A stretch of 64,000 nucleotides of DNA from Bacteroidota bacterium (lineage in GTDB: Bacteria; Bacteroidota; Bacteroidia; UKL13-3). Below are positions 1 through 8,834 of the stretch, one piece after another. The DNA lies in NCBI GenBank assembly GCA_027488905.1, contig JAIYAT010000007.1, positions 310,001 through 374,000 of the forward strand. The letters are read 5' to 3'. Position numbers and translations under genes: made by a program. The notes below the pieces were generated by a model. It was not told where the DNA came from. It saw only the letters and a list, made by a program, of their open reading frames with translations, and did not search any database. Position 1 is the first letter of the stretch. Each line of letters begins with the position of its first letter.

Positions 1-1
1 C

Positions 2-394
2 TTTAATGTTTTTGAATTAATGTCTGCCATTGCGCATAGAAATTCGAAACGTGTTTTTTTTATCAACCATCATTTAAGTAGTAATAAGGATTTTTCGATA
101 ATTCCCTTGCTGACGCAGTTTAATAGCTTTTTTATGAAGGCTATTATTATGAAACAGCAAAATATTCGTGATCAAAAAGCCATGGCGGCTATGGGTGTTA
201 GATTCCCGCAATCTAAGGAATATGAAAAATTATTAGCCAATTATGGTGTTTTGGAGTTAGAGAAAATTATCGCCTTGGTGGCTGAATATGATTTAAAAAG
301 CAAGGGATATAACCAAAACAATGTTGGCGATAGTGAGTTAATGAAGGAGTTTTTGTTTAAAATTCTCTACAGACCACACCTTGAACCATTGTAA
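2..394 (+). CDS. holA: DNA polymerase III subunit delta, C-terminal part (5' end outside window)
   Basis: The reading frame is open from base 2 to the stop at 392-394, so this is the 3' end of a longer gene; the ATG at 20 is internal. The final third resembles the C-terminal collar domain of HolA: a segment like MAAMGV..PQSKEY followed by LEKIIALVAEYDLKSKGYN and a closing LMKEFLFKIL helix, the pattern EYD-KSKG...ELLKEL-YKIL seen in Bacteroidota delta subunits. HolA opens the beta clamp within the clamp-loader complex. Only about 130 residues of a protein of about 340 are present. The call rests on this tail alone, so a relative is possible but less likely. Confidence 0.75.
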   Translation, partial: FNVFELMSAIAHRNSKRVFFINHHLSSNKDFSIIPLLTQFNSFFMKAIIMKQQNIRDQKAMAAMGVRFPQSKEYEKLLANYGVLELEKIIALVAEYDLKSKGYNQNNVGDSELMKEFLFKILYRPHLEPL

Positions 395-409
395 AGTATT
401 TGAAAGCGG

Positions 410-440
410 TTTGCATTTTTTACCGAATTCACTACTTTTG
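410..440 (+). promoter_or_regulatory. Bacteroidota-type promoter for the Asp-box T9SS protein
   Basis: TTTG at 410-413 and TACTTTTG at 433-440 are separated by 19 bases. This is an exact match to the -33 TTTG / -7 TAnnTTTG consensus of the Bacteroidota primary sigma factor. It lies 36 bases before the ATG at 476 and just after the holA stop. Confidence 0.7.
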
Positions 441-475
441 ACAAAACAAGCTTAATAACCTTAAATTAATATACA

Positions 476-2341
476 ATGAAAAAAATCTACTTAATGGCCC
501 TTACAGCCCTTTCTGGTATTGCCTTCGCGCAAACCCCAAAGGTACTAAACGGACCAAATGTGGCACGTCAAGCAACTAAAGTAACAGAAGCAGAACAAGC
601 TGCTCCAACCAAAACTTTTCCTAAATCTGATTTTACATATCGTACTTTAGGTAAAAAATCTGTCTTATATAAAGTAGGTGAAACCCAAAATGACCAACAA
701 ACTAATGCGTCTATTTACCGTCGCGTTCAGTTATTGCCATCAGGAAAGGTATCTTTAACTTGGACAACAAGTGGCGATCCAGCTCCTTATGCTACGCGTG
801 GTGCTGGTTATAACCATTTTAATGGAACCACTTGGGGACCAGTTTCTTCAAATCGTATAGACGTAGAAAGAGCTGGTTTTCCTTGTTACGTTTACAATCC
901 TTCTACCAATGAAGAAATTATTACTTCTCACATTGTTAAGGCTGGAACGGGCAATGCAGGTGGAATATTGATGAACCGTAAAGTTGGCGTTGGTCCTGGA
1001 AATTGGACCTCAACAACAGTTCTTGATACAACTGCAACAATTCCTGGATTGTTATGGGCACAAACAGCTATTTCTGGTGATTACATGATTGTGATAGGTT
1101 CTTATACTGATTCTTCAGAAACTCAACCTAATCGTGTAGTTAAAAATGGTGTACGTACACCTCAAGTTTATTCACGTTACCAATTTAGCACAAACACTTG
1201 GTTGGTTAAAAATGCATGTTTACCTATGTATGATAACTCTCGTTATTATGCTGGTGGTGGTGATAATTACAGCATTGATGCAAATGGTTCTAATGTGGCC
1301 ATTTTAATTGGTGGTTTAACTGATGATTTAGCTTTATACAAATCTTCTGATGCTGGTGCTAATTGGGAAAAAACTATTATTGATTCATTTCCAGTACCTG
1401 CTTATAATTACAAAACTTTGTTTGACACTGCGTTTTCAAATGATGGATCTGTACACGTAACATTAGACAATAGTGGCAAAGCTCATTGCTTTTGGTCTAG
1501 AGCGCGTGTTTTGGACGATAATACTGATGATAATAATGTTACTTATTTCCCTGGACAAAATGCTATTTTGTATTGGAATGAGTCAATGCCAGTAGATTCG
1601 GCTAAGGTTATTGCAGGTATGCCAGATGAAAATAATAACAATGCCTTAGACCTTGCTACTAGCTGGAATGAGACTGGCGCACGTTATGGTAATCACTCTA
1701 TTCCAACCATGCCTTATGCTGCAATCTCAGACAATGGTATTATTTATTTAACCTATTCTTCTTTAACAGAAGAAGATATCAGTTCTGATGGGAAAAATTT
1801 CCGTGATGTATATTGCACTTTCTCAGCTGATGGAGGTAATACTTGGAGCGGAATTACAAACTTAACTGGTTGGATTGGTATCAATTTCGAACAAGTTTTT
1901 CCGTCTGTTTCTAAGAAAATGGATGGCCGTTTACACCTTACTTTCCTTCAAAAGACTTCTATTGGACGTTATGATGCTACCAATAACCCAGGAGCTGCTG
2001 GAACACATGATATTATGTATTTGGTAATTGATACAGCAGATTTAACCGCTGGTGTTACTGCATTAGCTAAATATAACAGTGAGTCATTTATGGTGGGTCA
2101 AAACTATCCTAACCCATTTAACACAACAACTAATATTCCTGTTAGCTTCAAGCATAACACTTCTGCTTCAATTAGCATTGTTGACGTTACTGGCAAACTT
2201 GTTTATAACCAATCATACCAAAATATTCCTGCTGGAAATGCAGATATTGAAGTAAGCTTAACTAATATTAATACTGGTATCTATTTCTACACAGTAGAAG
2301 CTGAAGGTATTAAAGTTACTCGCAAAATGATTGTTGAATAA
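476..2341 (+). CDS. Secreted Asp-box (sialidase-like propeller) protein with T9SS sorting domain
   Basis: This 621-residue protein has a signal peptide (residues 1-18, ending AFAQ). Two Asp-box motifs, S-x-D-x-G-x-x-W, are seen at about residues 290-297 (SSDAGANW) and 450-457 (SADGGNTW). These mark beta-propeller blades as in sialidases and BNR-repeat proteins. No sialidase catalytic Arg triad was identified, so enzymatic function is not claimed. The last 80 residues form a T9SS type-A sorting domain: NYPNPFN, then ITGKLVYNQ-like strands, then GIYFYTVEAEG and a KMIVE end. It should be exported by Sec and then T9SS and anchored or released at the cell surface. It has its own promoter and terminator, so it appears monocistronic. 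Confidence 0.8.
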   Translation: MKKIYLMALTALSGIAFAQTPKVLNGPNVARQATKVTEAEQAAPTKTFPKSDFTYRTLGKKSVLYKVGETQNDQQTNASIYRRVQLLPSGKVSLTWTTSGDPAPYATRGAGYNHFNGTTWGPVSSNRIDVERAGFPCYVYNPSTNEEIITSHIVKAGTGNAGGILMNRKVGVGPGNWTSTTVLDTTATIPGLLWAQTAISGDYMIVIGSYTDSSETQPNRVVKNGVRTPQVYSRYQFSTNTWLVKNACLPMYDNSRYYAGGGDNYSIDANGSNVAILIGGLTDDLALYKSSDAGANWEKTIIDSFPVPAYNYKTLFDTAFSNDGSVHVTLDNSGKAHCFWSRARVLDDNTDDNNVTYFPGQNAILYWNESMPVDSAKVIAGMPDENNNNALDLATSWNETGARYGNHSIPTMPYAAISDNGIIYLTYSSLTEEDISSDGKNFRDVYCTFSADGGNTWSGITNLTGWIGINFEQVFPSVSKKMDGRLHLTFLQKTSIGRYDATNNPGAAGTHDIMYLVIDTADLTAGVTALAKYNSESFMVGQNYPNPFNTTTNIPVSFKHNTSASISIVDVTGKLVYNQSYQNIPAGNADIEVSLTNINTGIYFYTVEAEGIKVTRKMIVE

Positions 2342-2360
2342 TATCATTGATATTCATCTT

Positions 2361-2390
2361 AAAAAAGGCAACCTTTGGTTGCCTTTTTTA
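2361..2390 (+). terminator. Rho-independent terminator
   Basis: GGCAACC TTT GGTTGCC forms a perfect stem flanked by A6 upstream and T6 downstream. It ends transcription of the Asp-box protein. The upstream A run would also make it work on the other strand. Confidence 0.85.
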
Positions 2391-2400
2391 TTTTACGGCC

Positions 2401-3387
2401 ATGCAGCAACACAAAGAATCTTTTAGAATTCAATCCATTGTATTAATCACTGGCCTCATTTTAATGATTGTGAAATTTGTGGCGCACCTTATTACAGGCA
2501 GTAACGCGATTTTAAGTGATGCGCTTGAGTCAATCATCAATGTGGCTGCTGGCGCTTTTGCACTTTATAGTATTAGAATGGCTGGCCGGCCAAAAGATAC
2601 AAATCATCCTTATGGACATGGGAAAATTGAATTTGTATCGGTAGGTTTTGAAGGAGGCTTAATTGTTTTGGCAGCCATATATATATTATTTGAAGCCATT
2701 CATTCATTTATCACTCCTACAAGCATTCAATCCTTAGACATTGGTATTTGGCTCACATTTGGTTCAGGAATAGTTAACTTAATTTTGGCATTGATTCTTA
2801 TGCATTATGGAAGAAAAAACAACTCCAATGCTATGGTTGCTGATGGTAAGCATTTGTTAACAGATACCTACACTTCTGCTGGATTGATTCTTGGTTTGGT
2901 ATTGGTTTATTATACTAATTTACTTTGGATAGACTCTCTAGTTGCTTTGCTTATGGGAGTAGTAATTTTGGTCACTGGTTTAAAGTTAATAAGACATTCT
3001 TTATCTGGCTTACTTGATGAAGCCGATGAGGAAATCATCAAAGGGATCCTTGTTTCCTTGAATGAAGCCAGAAAGCCAGAATGGATAGATGTTCATAACC
3101 TTAGAGTGGTAAAACATGGTGCAAATTATCATATAGACGCGCATGTAACTTTACCTTGGTATTGGACTTTAGAAAAAGCCCATGAAGAATTGCATAATTT
3201 AGAAATGATTATTGAAAAACATTTTGATAATGAAACAGAGTTATTCATTCATGCTGACCCATGTGTTACATCCTCATGCGCGGTGTGCGAACTGGCAAAC
3301 TGTTCAGAAAGAAAAGAGGTGTTTTCAAATAAAATAATATGGAATCTCGATTCCATCATTACCAATCAAAAACACAAGCTTAATTAA
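2401..3387 (+). CDS. Cation diffusion facilitator family metal transporter with Cys-rich tail
   Basis: I place the start at the ATG at 2401 (328 residues, MQQHKESFRIQ), because the upstream in-frame ATG at 2347 would put codons through the terminator. There are six predicted membrane segments (residues about 10-215) followed by a cytosolic domain (about 220-286). The TM5 metal site is present as H-x-x-x-D in ADGKHLLTDTYTS. The TM2 site reads DALESIIN, so the usual H/D-x-x-x-D positions appear to be Glu43 and Asn47, a subgroup variant whose metal choice I cannot predict. The tail has four cysteines spaced C-x4-C-x2-C-x4-C (about 288-301), which could bind metal. The family exports Zn, Fe, Mn or Co using the proton gradient. 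The 3' end overlaps the convergent FAD oxidase by 8 bases. Confidence 0.85.
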   Translation: MQQHKESFRIQSIVLITGLILMIVKFVAHLITGSNAILSDALESIINVAAGAFALYSIRMAGRPKDTNHPYGHGKIEFVSVGFEGGLIVLAAIYILFEAIHSFITPTSIQSLDIGIWLTFGSGIVNLILALILMHYGRKNNSNAMVADGKHLLTDTYTSAGLILGLVLVYYTNLLWIDSLVALLMGVVILVTGLKLIRHSLSGLLDEADEEIIKGILVSLNEARKPEWIDVHNLRVVKHGANYHIDAHVTLPWYWTLEKAHEELHNLEMIIEKHFDNETELFIHADPCVTSSCAVCELANCSERKEVFSNKIIWNLDSIITNQKHKLN

Positions 3388-4780
3388 AGATTTTTCCTGG
3401 GTTAAGAATGCCTTTTGGGTCAAATGCTGCTTTGATACTTTTCATCAATTGTAGCTGGTGTGCTGGCATTACAATTGGCATGTATTTTTGTTGAACCAAA
3501 CCAATACCATGTTCACCACTAATGGTTCCTTTAAGTTTTTTACATAACTCAAATATCTCAATGATGGCTAAGTTAATTTCGTGGTTCCAAAAATCGTCGC
3601 TCAATTTGTCTTTAAGGATGTTTACGTGCAAATTTCCATCACCTGCATGTCCATAACAAACCGTCCTAAAGCCATATCTGCTAGCAATTTCTTTTACGCC
3701 TTTAAATAGTTCTGGTAATTCGGCGCGTGGCACAACTGTATCTTCTTCCTTGTAGGTATTATTATGTTTGGTAGCCTCGCCAATGCTTCTTCTAAGCTTC
3801 CAGTAGTATTCTTTTTGGGCTGCAGTTTCTGCAAACAATACATCTATTGCTTGATGATTATACAAAACCTCGCTTATGGTTTCACATTCTTGCATCATAG
3901 CTGCGTAATTATTGCCATCAACTTCTATTAAAAGGTAGGCTCCAATTTCTTCTCCAATTGGGAATGGAATATTCAATAAATCGGCGGCCAATCTAAATCC
4001 GTCAGGTTCTATAAACTCACATGCAGATGGATTGGCGCCTGCTCTAAATATACCACTAACGGCTTCGCAAGCCCTTTCTGGCGAAGCAAAAGGTGCAAAT
4101 AGGAGTAGCGTATTTTTAGGCAAAGGCAGAACCTTCAATACCATTTTGGTAACTACGCCTAAGGTTCCTTCACTGCCTATCATTAGTTGGGTGAGGTTAT
4201 AACCAGTAGAGAATTTTAGTGTATTAGCTCCTGTTTCAATGATTTCGCCACTTGCTAATACCACTTCTAGGTTCAAAACGTAATCTCTTGTGGTGCCATA
4301 TTTTACTGCTCTTGGTCCACCACTACTATGTGCCACATTGCCACCTAAAAAGCATGAGCCTTTGCTTGCAGGATCAGGCGGGTAAAATAATTCTTTTTCC
4401 TTTAGAACATTTTGTAAAGCTTCATTAATTACTCCGGGCTCTACATGAACTTGAAAATTACGCTCATCAATCTCAATAATTTTATTGAATCTTTCCATGC
4501 TCAAGCTTACACCGCCCATAATTGGCAAGGAACCGCCACTCAACCCCGTGCCAGCACCTCTTGGGGTCACACATATATTTTGCGAATTACAATAGGTTAA
4601 AATTGATGCTACTTCTGCAGTTGTATTTGGTTTTAAAACCACTTCAGGAAAATAACATAAATCTTCAGTATAATCTTTGGCATTTTTGGCTAAATCATCC
4701 TGGTTTGTAAGCACATATTCTGGTCCTAAAATACCGCTAAAGTAATTAATATCTGTTCCGTCCAGCTTTTTAAATGTCAT
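3380..4780 (-). CDS. FAD-linked oxidase, GlcD / D-lactate dehydrogenase type
   Basis: This 466-residue protein has the VAO/FAD_binding_4 fold at about residues 40-220. Its pyrophosphate-binding loop PRGAGTGLSGGS is at 73-84, followed by GGNVAHSSGGPRAVKYGTT. The FAD-oxidase C-terminal domain follows, with the family signatures YGHAGDGNLHVN, SGEHGIGLVQQ and a FDPKGILNPGKIF end. Family members oxidise D-2-hydroxyacids such as glycolate, D-lactate or D-2-hydroxyglutarate and pass electrons to the quinone pool or an ETF. The substrate cannot be read from sequence. No GlcE/GlcF or LldEFG partner lies next to it. It is divergent from the DPP-IV gene, with a 48-base gap. Confidence 0.85.
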   Translation of the reverse strand: MTFKKLDGTDINYFSGILGPEYVLTNQDDLAKNAKDYTEDLCYFPEVVLKPNTTAEVASILTYCNSQNICVTPRGAGTGLSGGSLPIMGGVSLSMERFNKIIEIDERNFQVHVEPGVINEALQNVLKEKELFYPPDPASKGSCFLGGNVAHSSGGPRAVKYGTTRDYVLNLEVVLASGEIIETGANTLKFSTGYNLTQLMIGSEGTLGVVTKMVLKVLPLPKNTLLLFAPFASPERACEAVSGIFRAGANPSACEFIEPDGFRLAADLLNIPFPIGEEIGAYLLIEVDGNNYAAMMQECETISEVLYNHQAIDVLFAETAAQKEYYWKLRRSIGEATKHNNTYKEEDTVVPRAELPELFKGVKEIASRYGFRTVCYGHAGDGNLHVNILKDKLSDDFWNHEINLAIIEIFELCKKLKGTISGEHGIGLVQQKYMPIVMPAHQLQLMKSIKAAFDPKGILNPGKIFN

Positions 4781-4828
4781 GGTTCAAATATGCTTTTTTT
4801 TTTATTAGGTTTGAACCAAACATCGATT

Positions 4829-7000
4829 ATGAAAAAATATTTTATACTTTTATTTTTTACCACCTGCATCGTCTTTGGTTCAAACAGCCAAACTAAAATA
4901 ACCTTGGAAGACATTTGGACCAAAGGAACTTTTTCTGCTCGTGGGGTTGCGGGATTCAATTCACTAAACGATGGTAGGTATTATTGTAATTTAGACGAGG
5001 AACAGAATTTATTGCGATATGCTTTTGCAAGTGGAGAGGTGGTAGATACTTTGGTGAAAATAAGAGATGTTAAAAAGGCAAATGGCGGTTTGAACCTAAG
5101 CATTGCTAACTTTTCATTTAGTGATGATGAATCAAAATTATTGATTGCAACCCAAACTGAAAGTATCTATAGACATAGTAGTAAAAGTGTTTTTTATGTA
5201 TTTGATTTAAACAAGAAAACACTTATCAATTCTATAAAAGATGTGGTTCGATATGCTACATTTTCACCAGATGCTTCTAAGTTGGCATTTGTAAGAGATA
5301 ACGATTTATACTATTATGATTTTAGGTTGAACCAAGAAATTAGAATTACCAAAGATGGCAAAGAAAATTCGGTTATCAATGGAGCAACAGATTGGGTTTA
5401 TGAAGAAGAATTTGCTATTTGGAAAGGATTTGCTTGGAATGGCAATGGAGATAAGATTGCTTTCTATCGTTTTGACGAGAGCAAGGTTCCTCAATTTGAA
5501 ATGACAATCTATGGAAGTTTATATCCAAAGCAAGAAAAGTTTAAATACCCAAAAGCAGGGGAGGCAAACTCATTGGTGAATATTTTTGTATATGACATTA
5601 AAACAGAACTCATCACTGAAATTGAAACAGGCAAAGAAACAGACATTTACTTGCCTCGCATGCAATGGACGCAAAATAGCGAGGTGCTCTGTGTGCAACG
5701 CTTAAATAGATTGCAAAATAAATTAGAACTGCTTTTGGCTGATGCAAAAAATGGTAAATCGAGGGTGATTTACACAGAGACTAATGCTTATTATATTGAC
5801 ATTACTGATAACCTTAGTTTTTTAAAGGATGGAAAGTCTTTTGTTTTTACCAGTGAGCGCGATGGGTTCAACCATATTTATTTATTTGATTTAAATGGAA
5901 AGCTTCAAAAGCAATTAACCAAAGGCAATTATGATGTGGATGAGTTTTTTGGGGTGGATGAGAAAAGTAAGTTAGTTTACTATACTTCCTCTGAAGAGAA
6001 TGCTGCAGAACGTTATGTTTATGCAATTGGTTTAAACGGAAAGAACAAAGTTAAACTAAGCAAAGGCAAAGGTTGGAACAATGCTTATTTCAATTCAGAT
6101 TTTTCTTATTTCCTCAATGTTTATAGCAATATAAATACGCCTCCTGTTTATAATTTGTTAAATAGAAAGGGCGAAACCATTAGGGTTTTGGAGGATAATA
6201 GCGTCTTAAGGGAAAAATTAAAGAACTATTCAATTTCTAAAGCGGGTTTTGCCGAAATGCAAAATGAGCTGGGAGACAAAATGAATTACTTTAGTATTTT
6301 ACCGATGGGTTTTGATACTACTAAAAAGTATCCTGTTTTGATGTATGTATACGGCGGTCCTGGTAGCCAAACGGTGATGAACAGATGGAGTGGTGGGAAT
6401 TATTTTTGGTATCAACATTTAGCCCAACAAGGGTATATTGTTGTTTCGGTAGATGGCAGAGGAACTGGTTTTAAAGGGGAAAAGTTTAAAAAATGTACCT
6501 ACCTAAACTTAGGCAAATTTGAAATAGAAGACCAAATTTATGCTGCTAAGCAACTAGCCAAACTCCCTTTTGTGGACGCAAACCGAATGGGTATTTGGGG
6601 TTGGAGCTTTGGGGGGTATATGGCTGGCTTAGGCATTAGCAAAGGCAATGATGTTTTTAAAGCTGCAATTTCTGTAGCGCCAGTTACCAATTGGCGCTAT
6701 TATGACAATATTTATACAGAGCGTTTTATGCGCACACCGCAGGAAAACGGGCAAAACTATGATGATAATTCACCCATGAACCACGTAGAAAAAATTAAAG
6801 GAAACTATTTACTTATTCATGGCACTGCCGATGACAATGTGCATTTTCAAAATGCAATTGAGATGGTAGATCAAATGATTAAGAAAGGCGTGAAGTTTGA
6901 TTCTGAATTTTACCCAAATAAAAACCATGGTATTGGAGGAAGCAAAACGCGTTTGCATTTGTATGAGCGAATGACTAGGTTTTTGGTGGAGAAGCTTTAA
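4829..7000 (+). CDS. Dipeptidyl peptidase IV (S9B family)
   Basis: I prefer the ATG at 4829 (723 residues) because it begins a clean signal peptide, MKKYFILLFFTTCIVFGSNSQ; an in-frame ATG at 4790 adds 13 residues of non-signal character. An eight-bladed propeller (about 40-480) carries DWVYEEEFAIW, which contains the Glu-Glu pair that binds the substrate amino terminus. The alpha/beta-hydrolase domain has GWSFGGYM with nucleophile Ser593, Asp668 in HGTADDNVHF and His700 in NKNHGIGG. The family removes Xaa-Pro dipeptides from peptides in the periplasm or at the surface, in keeping with peptide-based nutrition and the two POT transporters downstream. A possible -7 box, TAGGTTTG (4806-4813), overlaps one copy of the dispersed GGTTTGAACC word. 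Confidence 0.9.
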   Translation: MKKYFILLFFTTCIVFGSNSQTKITLEDIWTKGTFSARGVAGFNSLNDGRYYCNLDEEQNLLRYAFASGEVVDTLVKIRDVKKANGGLNLSIANFSFSDDESKLLIATQTESIYRHSSKSVFYVFDLNKKTLINSIKDVVRYATFSPDASKLAFVRDNDLYYYDFRLNQEIRITKDGKENSVINGATDWVYEEEFAIWKGFAWNGNGDKIAFYRFDESKVPQFEMTIYGSLYPKQEKFKYPKAGEANSLVNIFVYDIKTELITEIETGKETDIYLPRMQWTQNSEVLCVQRLNRLQNKLELLLADAKNGKSRVIYTETNAYYIDITDNLSFLKDGKSFVFTSERDGFNHIYLFDLNGKLQKQLTKGNYDVDEFFGVDEKSKLVYYTSSEENAAERYVYAIGLNGKNKVKLSKGKGWNNAYFNSDFSYFLNVYSNINTPPVYNLLNRKGETIRVLEDNSVLREKLKNYSISKAGFAEMQNELGDKMNYFSILPMGFDTTKKYPVLMYVYGGPGSQTVMNRWSGGNYFWYQHLAQQGYIVVSVDGRGTGFKGEKFKKCTYLNLGKFEIEDQIYAAKQLAKLPFVDANRMGIWGWSFGGYMAGLGISKGNDVFKAAISVAPVTNWRYYDNIYTERFMRTPQENGQNYDDNSPMNHVEKIKGNYLLIHGTADDNVHFQNAIEMVDQMIKKGVKFDSEFYPNKNHGIGGSKTRLHLYERMTRFLVEKL

Positions 7001-7001
7001 A

Positions 7002-7034
7002 AGTCCATTGTCGATAGACCATAGTCCATGGACT
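7002..7034. repeat. Short palindrome cluster in the DPP-IV / PKD gene spacer
   Basis: AGTCCATTG, then GTC-GATA-GAC, then the perfect 12-bp palindrome AGTCCATGGACT (7023-7034) lie side by side just after the DPP-IV stop. There is no T-tract, so it is a weak terminator candidate. It may be a copy of a small dispersed palindromic element, but no second copy was seen in this window. Confidence 0.4.
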
Positions 7035-7058
7035 AAAAATTCTTAAGTGGATATTAAG

Positions 7059-7088
7059 ATTGTGCTGTTTTTTTTTAATATATCTTCG
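7059..7088 (+). promoter_or_regulatory. Possible promoter for the PKD protein
   Basis: ATTG at 7059-7062 and TATCTTCG at 7081-7088 are 18 bases apart, near the TTTG / TAnnTTTG consensus with one mismatch in each box. The ATG is at 7121. Confidence 0.35.
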
Positions 7089-7120
7089 AGTTGTATTTAA
7101 CCACCATAAAATTAAACGCC

Positions 7121-8797
7121 ATGAAAAAGATACATTTACCATTAATTGCAATCTTATTGTTTGCATTAAATGTGCGCATTGCTAGCGCAGCTTGCACCCC
7201 ATCTTTTACAGCTTCGATAAACAACTTTGTGGTAACCTTTACTAATACCTCAACTACCACAAGTGGTTTTCCAAATAAAATTGTATCCTATTGGAACTTT
7301 GGAGACAATACAGGTTCAAGTATCAAGAACCCTGTAAAAACTTATTCCTCTCCTGGTTTTAAAATAGTAAGTCTAACCATTAATGATTCTTTTGGTTGTG
7401 TTCAAACCTATATTGATACAATATTAATTGCGCCAGTTGGTAATTTTTGCAACGCATCTTTTATCAAATCTTTTAGTGGATTAAGCGTTTATTTTCAAAA
7501 CACTTCAAAAAATACTGATGGCTTAGCTAATGGCTTAACTTTTTTATGGAATTTTGGAGATGGCACAACTTCTCCAGGCACACACCCATACAAGGTATTT
7601 GCTACGCCTGGTAAAAAAATAGTTAGACTTGATATTAAGGATAGTGTTCAGGCCTGTTTTGCAACTAGGATTGATACCTTTTATGTTCATAATGCTAGCA
7701 CTTGTAATGCAAGTTATGTAAGTTCAAGAAATGGAATGACACTTAATTTTATTAATACTTCCACAACCATTTCAAGTGTTCCTAATAAGGTTAATTATTA
7801 TTGGGAATTTGGAGACGGAACCGTTTCAAATTTAAAAGACCCTGTTAAGACCTATTCAAATCAAGGTGCATGGAATGTCGTCCTAAGGATTCAGGATTCT
7901 TTAGGTTGTACTGATGTTGTTTCAGATACTGTTTTTGTGAGCCCAACGGGAACAAATTGTAAGGCAGCCTTTAGTAAAAGTGTGAATGGCTTGTTGGTAA
8001 ATTTTAATAGCACTTCTTTAAATTCAACTGGCTCAAGTGTTGGACTCAATTACCTTTGGTCGTTTGGAGATAGCACTACTTCGACACAGAAAAACCCTGT
8101 AAAAACCTACTTGACTAACGGGCCAAAATTAGTTAAACTTACAATTTCTGACAGTACCCAAGGCTGTTCTGATTCATATTATGACTCACTATTTTTGGTA
8201 GGTCCAACGGTTTACTGCAGTGCAAGGTTTGAAGTGGGATTTGATACCACCACTCCTTTTCAATTTTACATTTTAAACACAAGTTTCATTAGGCCAAACT
8301 CCACTTTTCTTTGGAATTTTGGGGATGGTGGAAGTTCTACCGCATTAGCACCTTCTCACACCTATGCCAATTTTGGTTCTTATCTGGTTTGCCTTACTGT
8401 CTCAGATTCGATGTGTACCAGTACTTTTTGTGATTCAGTAGGGATGGATTCTTCTGGCACTTTGCTTAAGCAAGGGAAGTTCGGTTTTAAAACTTTGGAT
8501 TATACAACCTTACTTTCTACCACTGGCAATAATACTGTGAATTCAAAATTGGAGTATTCTATTTTTCCAAATCCAACGAGTAGTCAATTTACAATAGAGT
8601 TGAACCTAAAGTCCGCCTCACAAGTTAAACTCATTCTAACAGACCTTTCTGGAAAGGTTTTGCTGGATAAGGAAATACAAGCAATTTCTGGTTTATGGAG
8701 TGAAAGTATAAATCTGAGCGAATTACAACCCGCAATTTATCTATTACATATTCAAACCAATGAAGGGTTTAAAACAAGCAAGATAATTAGGAACTAA
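7121..8797 (+). CDS. Five-PKD-domain surface protein with T9SS sorting domain
   Basis: The start is placed at 7121 (558 residues) because MKKIHLPLIAILLFALNVRIASA is a proper signal peptide; an in-frame codon at 7091 adds ten unconvincing residues. Five PKD repeats carry the signature W-x-F-G-D, with the Trp at residues 58, 143, 228, 313 and 398, an exact 85-residue period. Each is followed by an NP-KTY-like strand (SHTY in the last). Each repeat begins with a cysteine (C-x-A/P-S/A-F/Y), suggesting one disulfide per repeat. The last 80 residues are a type-A T9SS sorting domain (FPNPTSSQF...GKVLL...AIYLLHI). PKD domains usually serve as adhesive spacers or bind glycans and proteins; no catalytic domain is present. 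Confidence 0.85.
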   Translation: MKKIHLPLIAILLFALNVRIASAACTPSFTASINNFVVTFTNTSTTTSGFPNKIVSYWNFGDNTGSSIKNPVKTYSSPGFKIVSLTINDSFGCVQTYIDTILIAPVGNFCNASFIKSFSGLSVYFQNTSKNTDGLANGLTFLWNFGDGTTSPGTHPYKVFATPGKKIVRLDIKDSVQACFATRIDTFYVHNASTCNASYVSSRNGMTLNFINTSTTISSVPNKVNYYWEFGDGTVSNLKDPVKTYSNQGAWNVVLRIQDSLGCTDVVSDTVFVSPTGTNCKAAFSKSVNGLLVNFNSTSLNSTGSSVGLNYLWSFGDSTTSTQKNPVKTYLTNGPKLVKLTISDSTQGCSDSYYDSLFLVGPTVYCSARFEVGFDTTTPFQFYILNTSFIRPNSTFLWNFGDGGSSTALAPSHTYANFGSYLVCLTVSDSMCTSTFCDSVGMDSSGTLLKQGKFGFKTLDYTTLLSTTGNNTVNSKLEYSIFPNPTSSQFTIELNLKSASQVKLILTDLSGKVLLDKEIQAISGLWSESINLSELQPAIYLLHIQTNEGFKTSKIIRN

Positions 8798-8834
8798 AGG
8801 ATTTTTGAATCATTTAGCCCAAATTCACAAGTCC

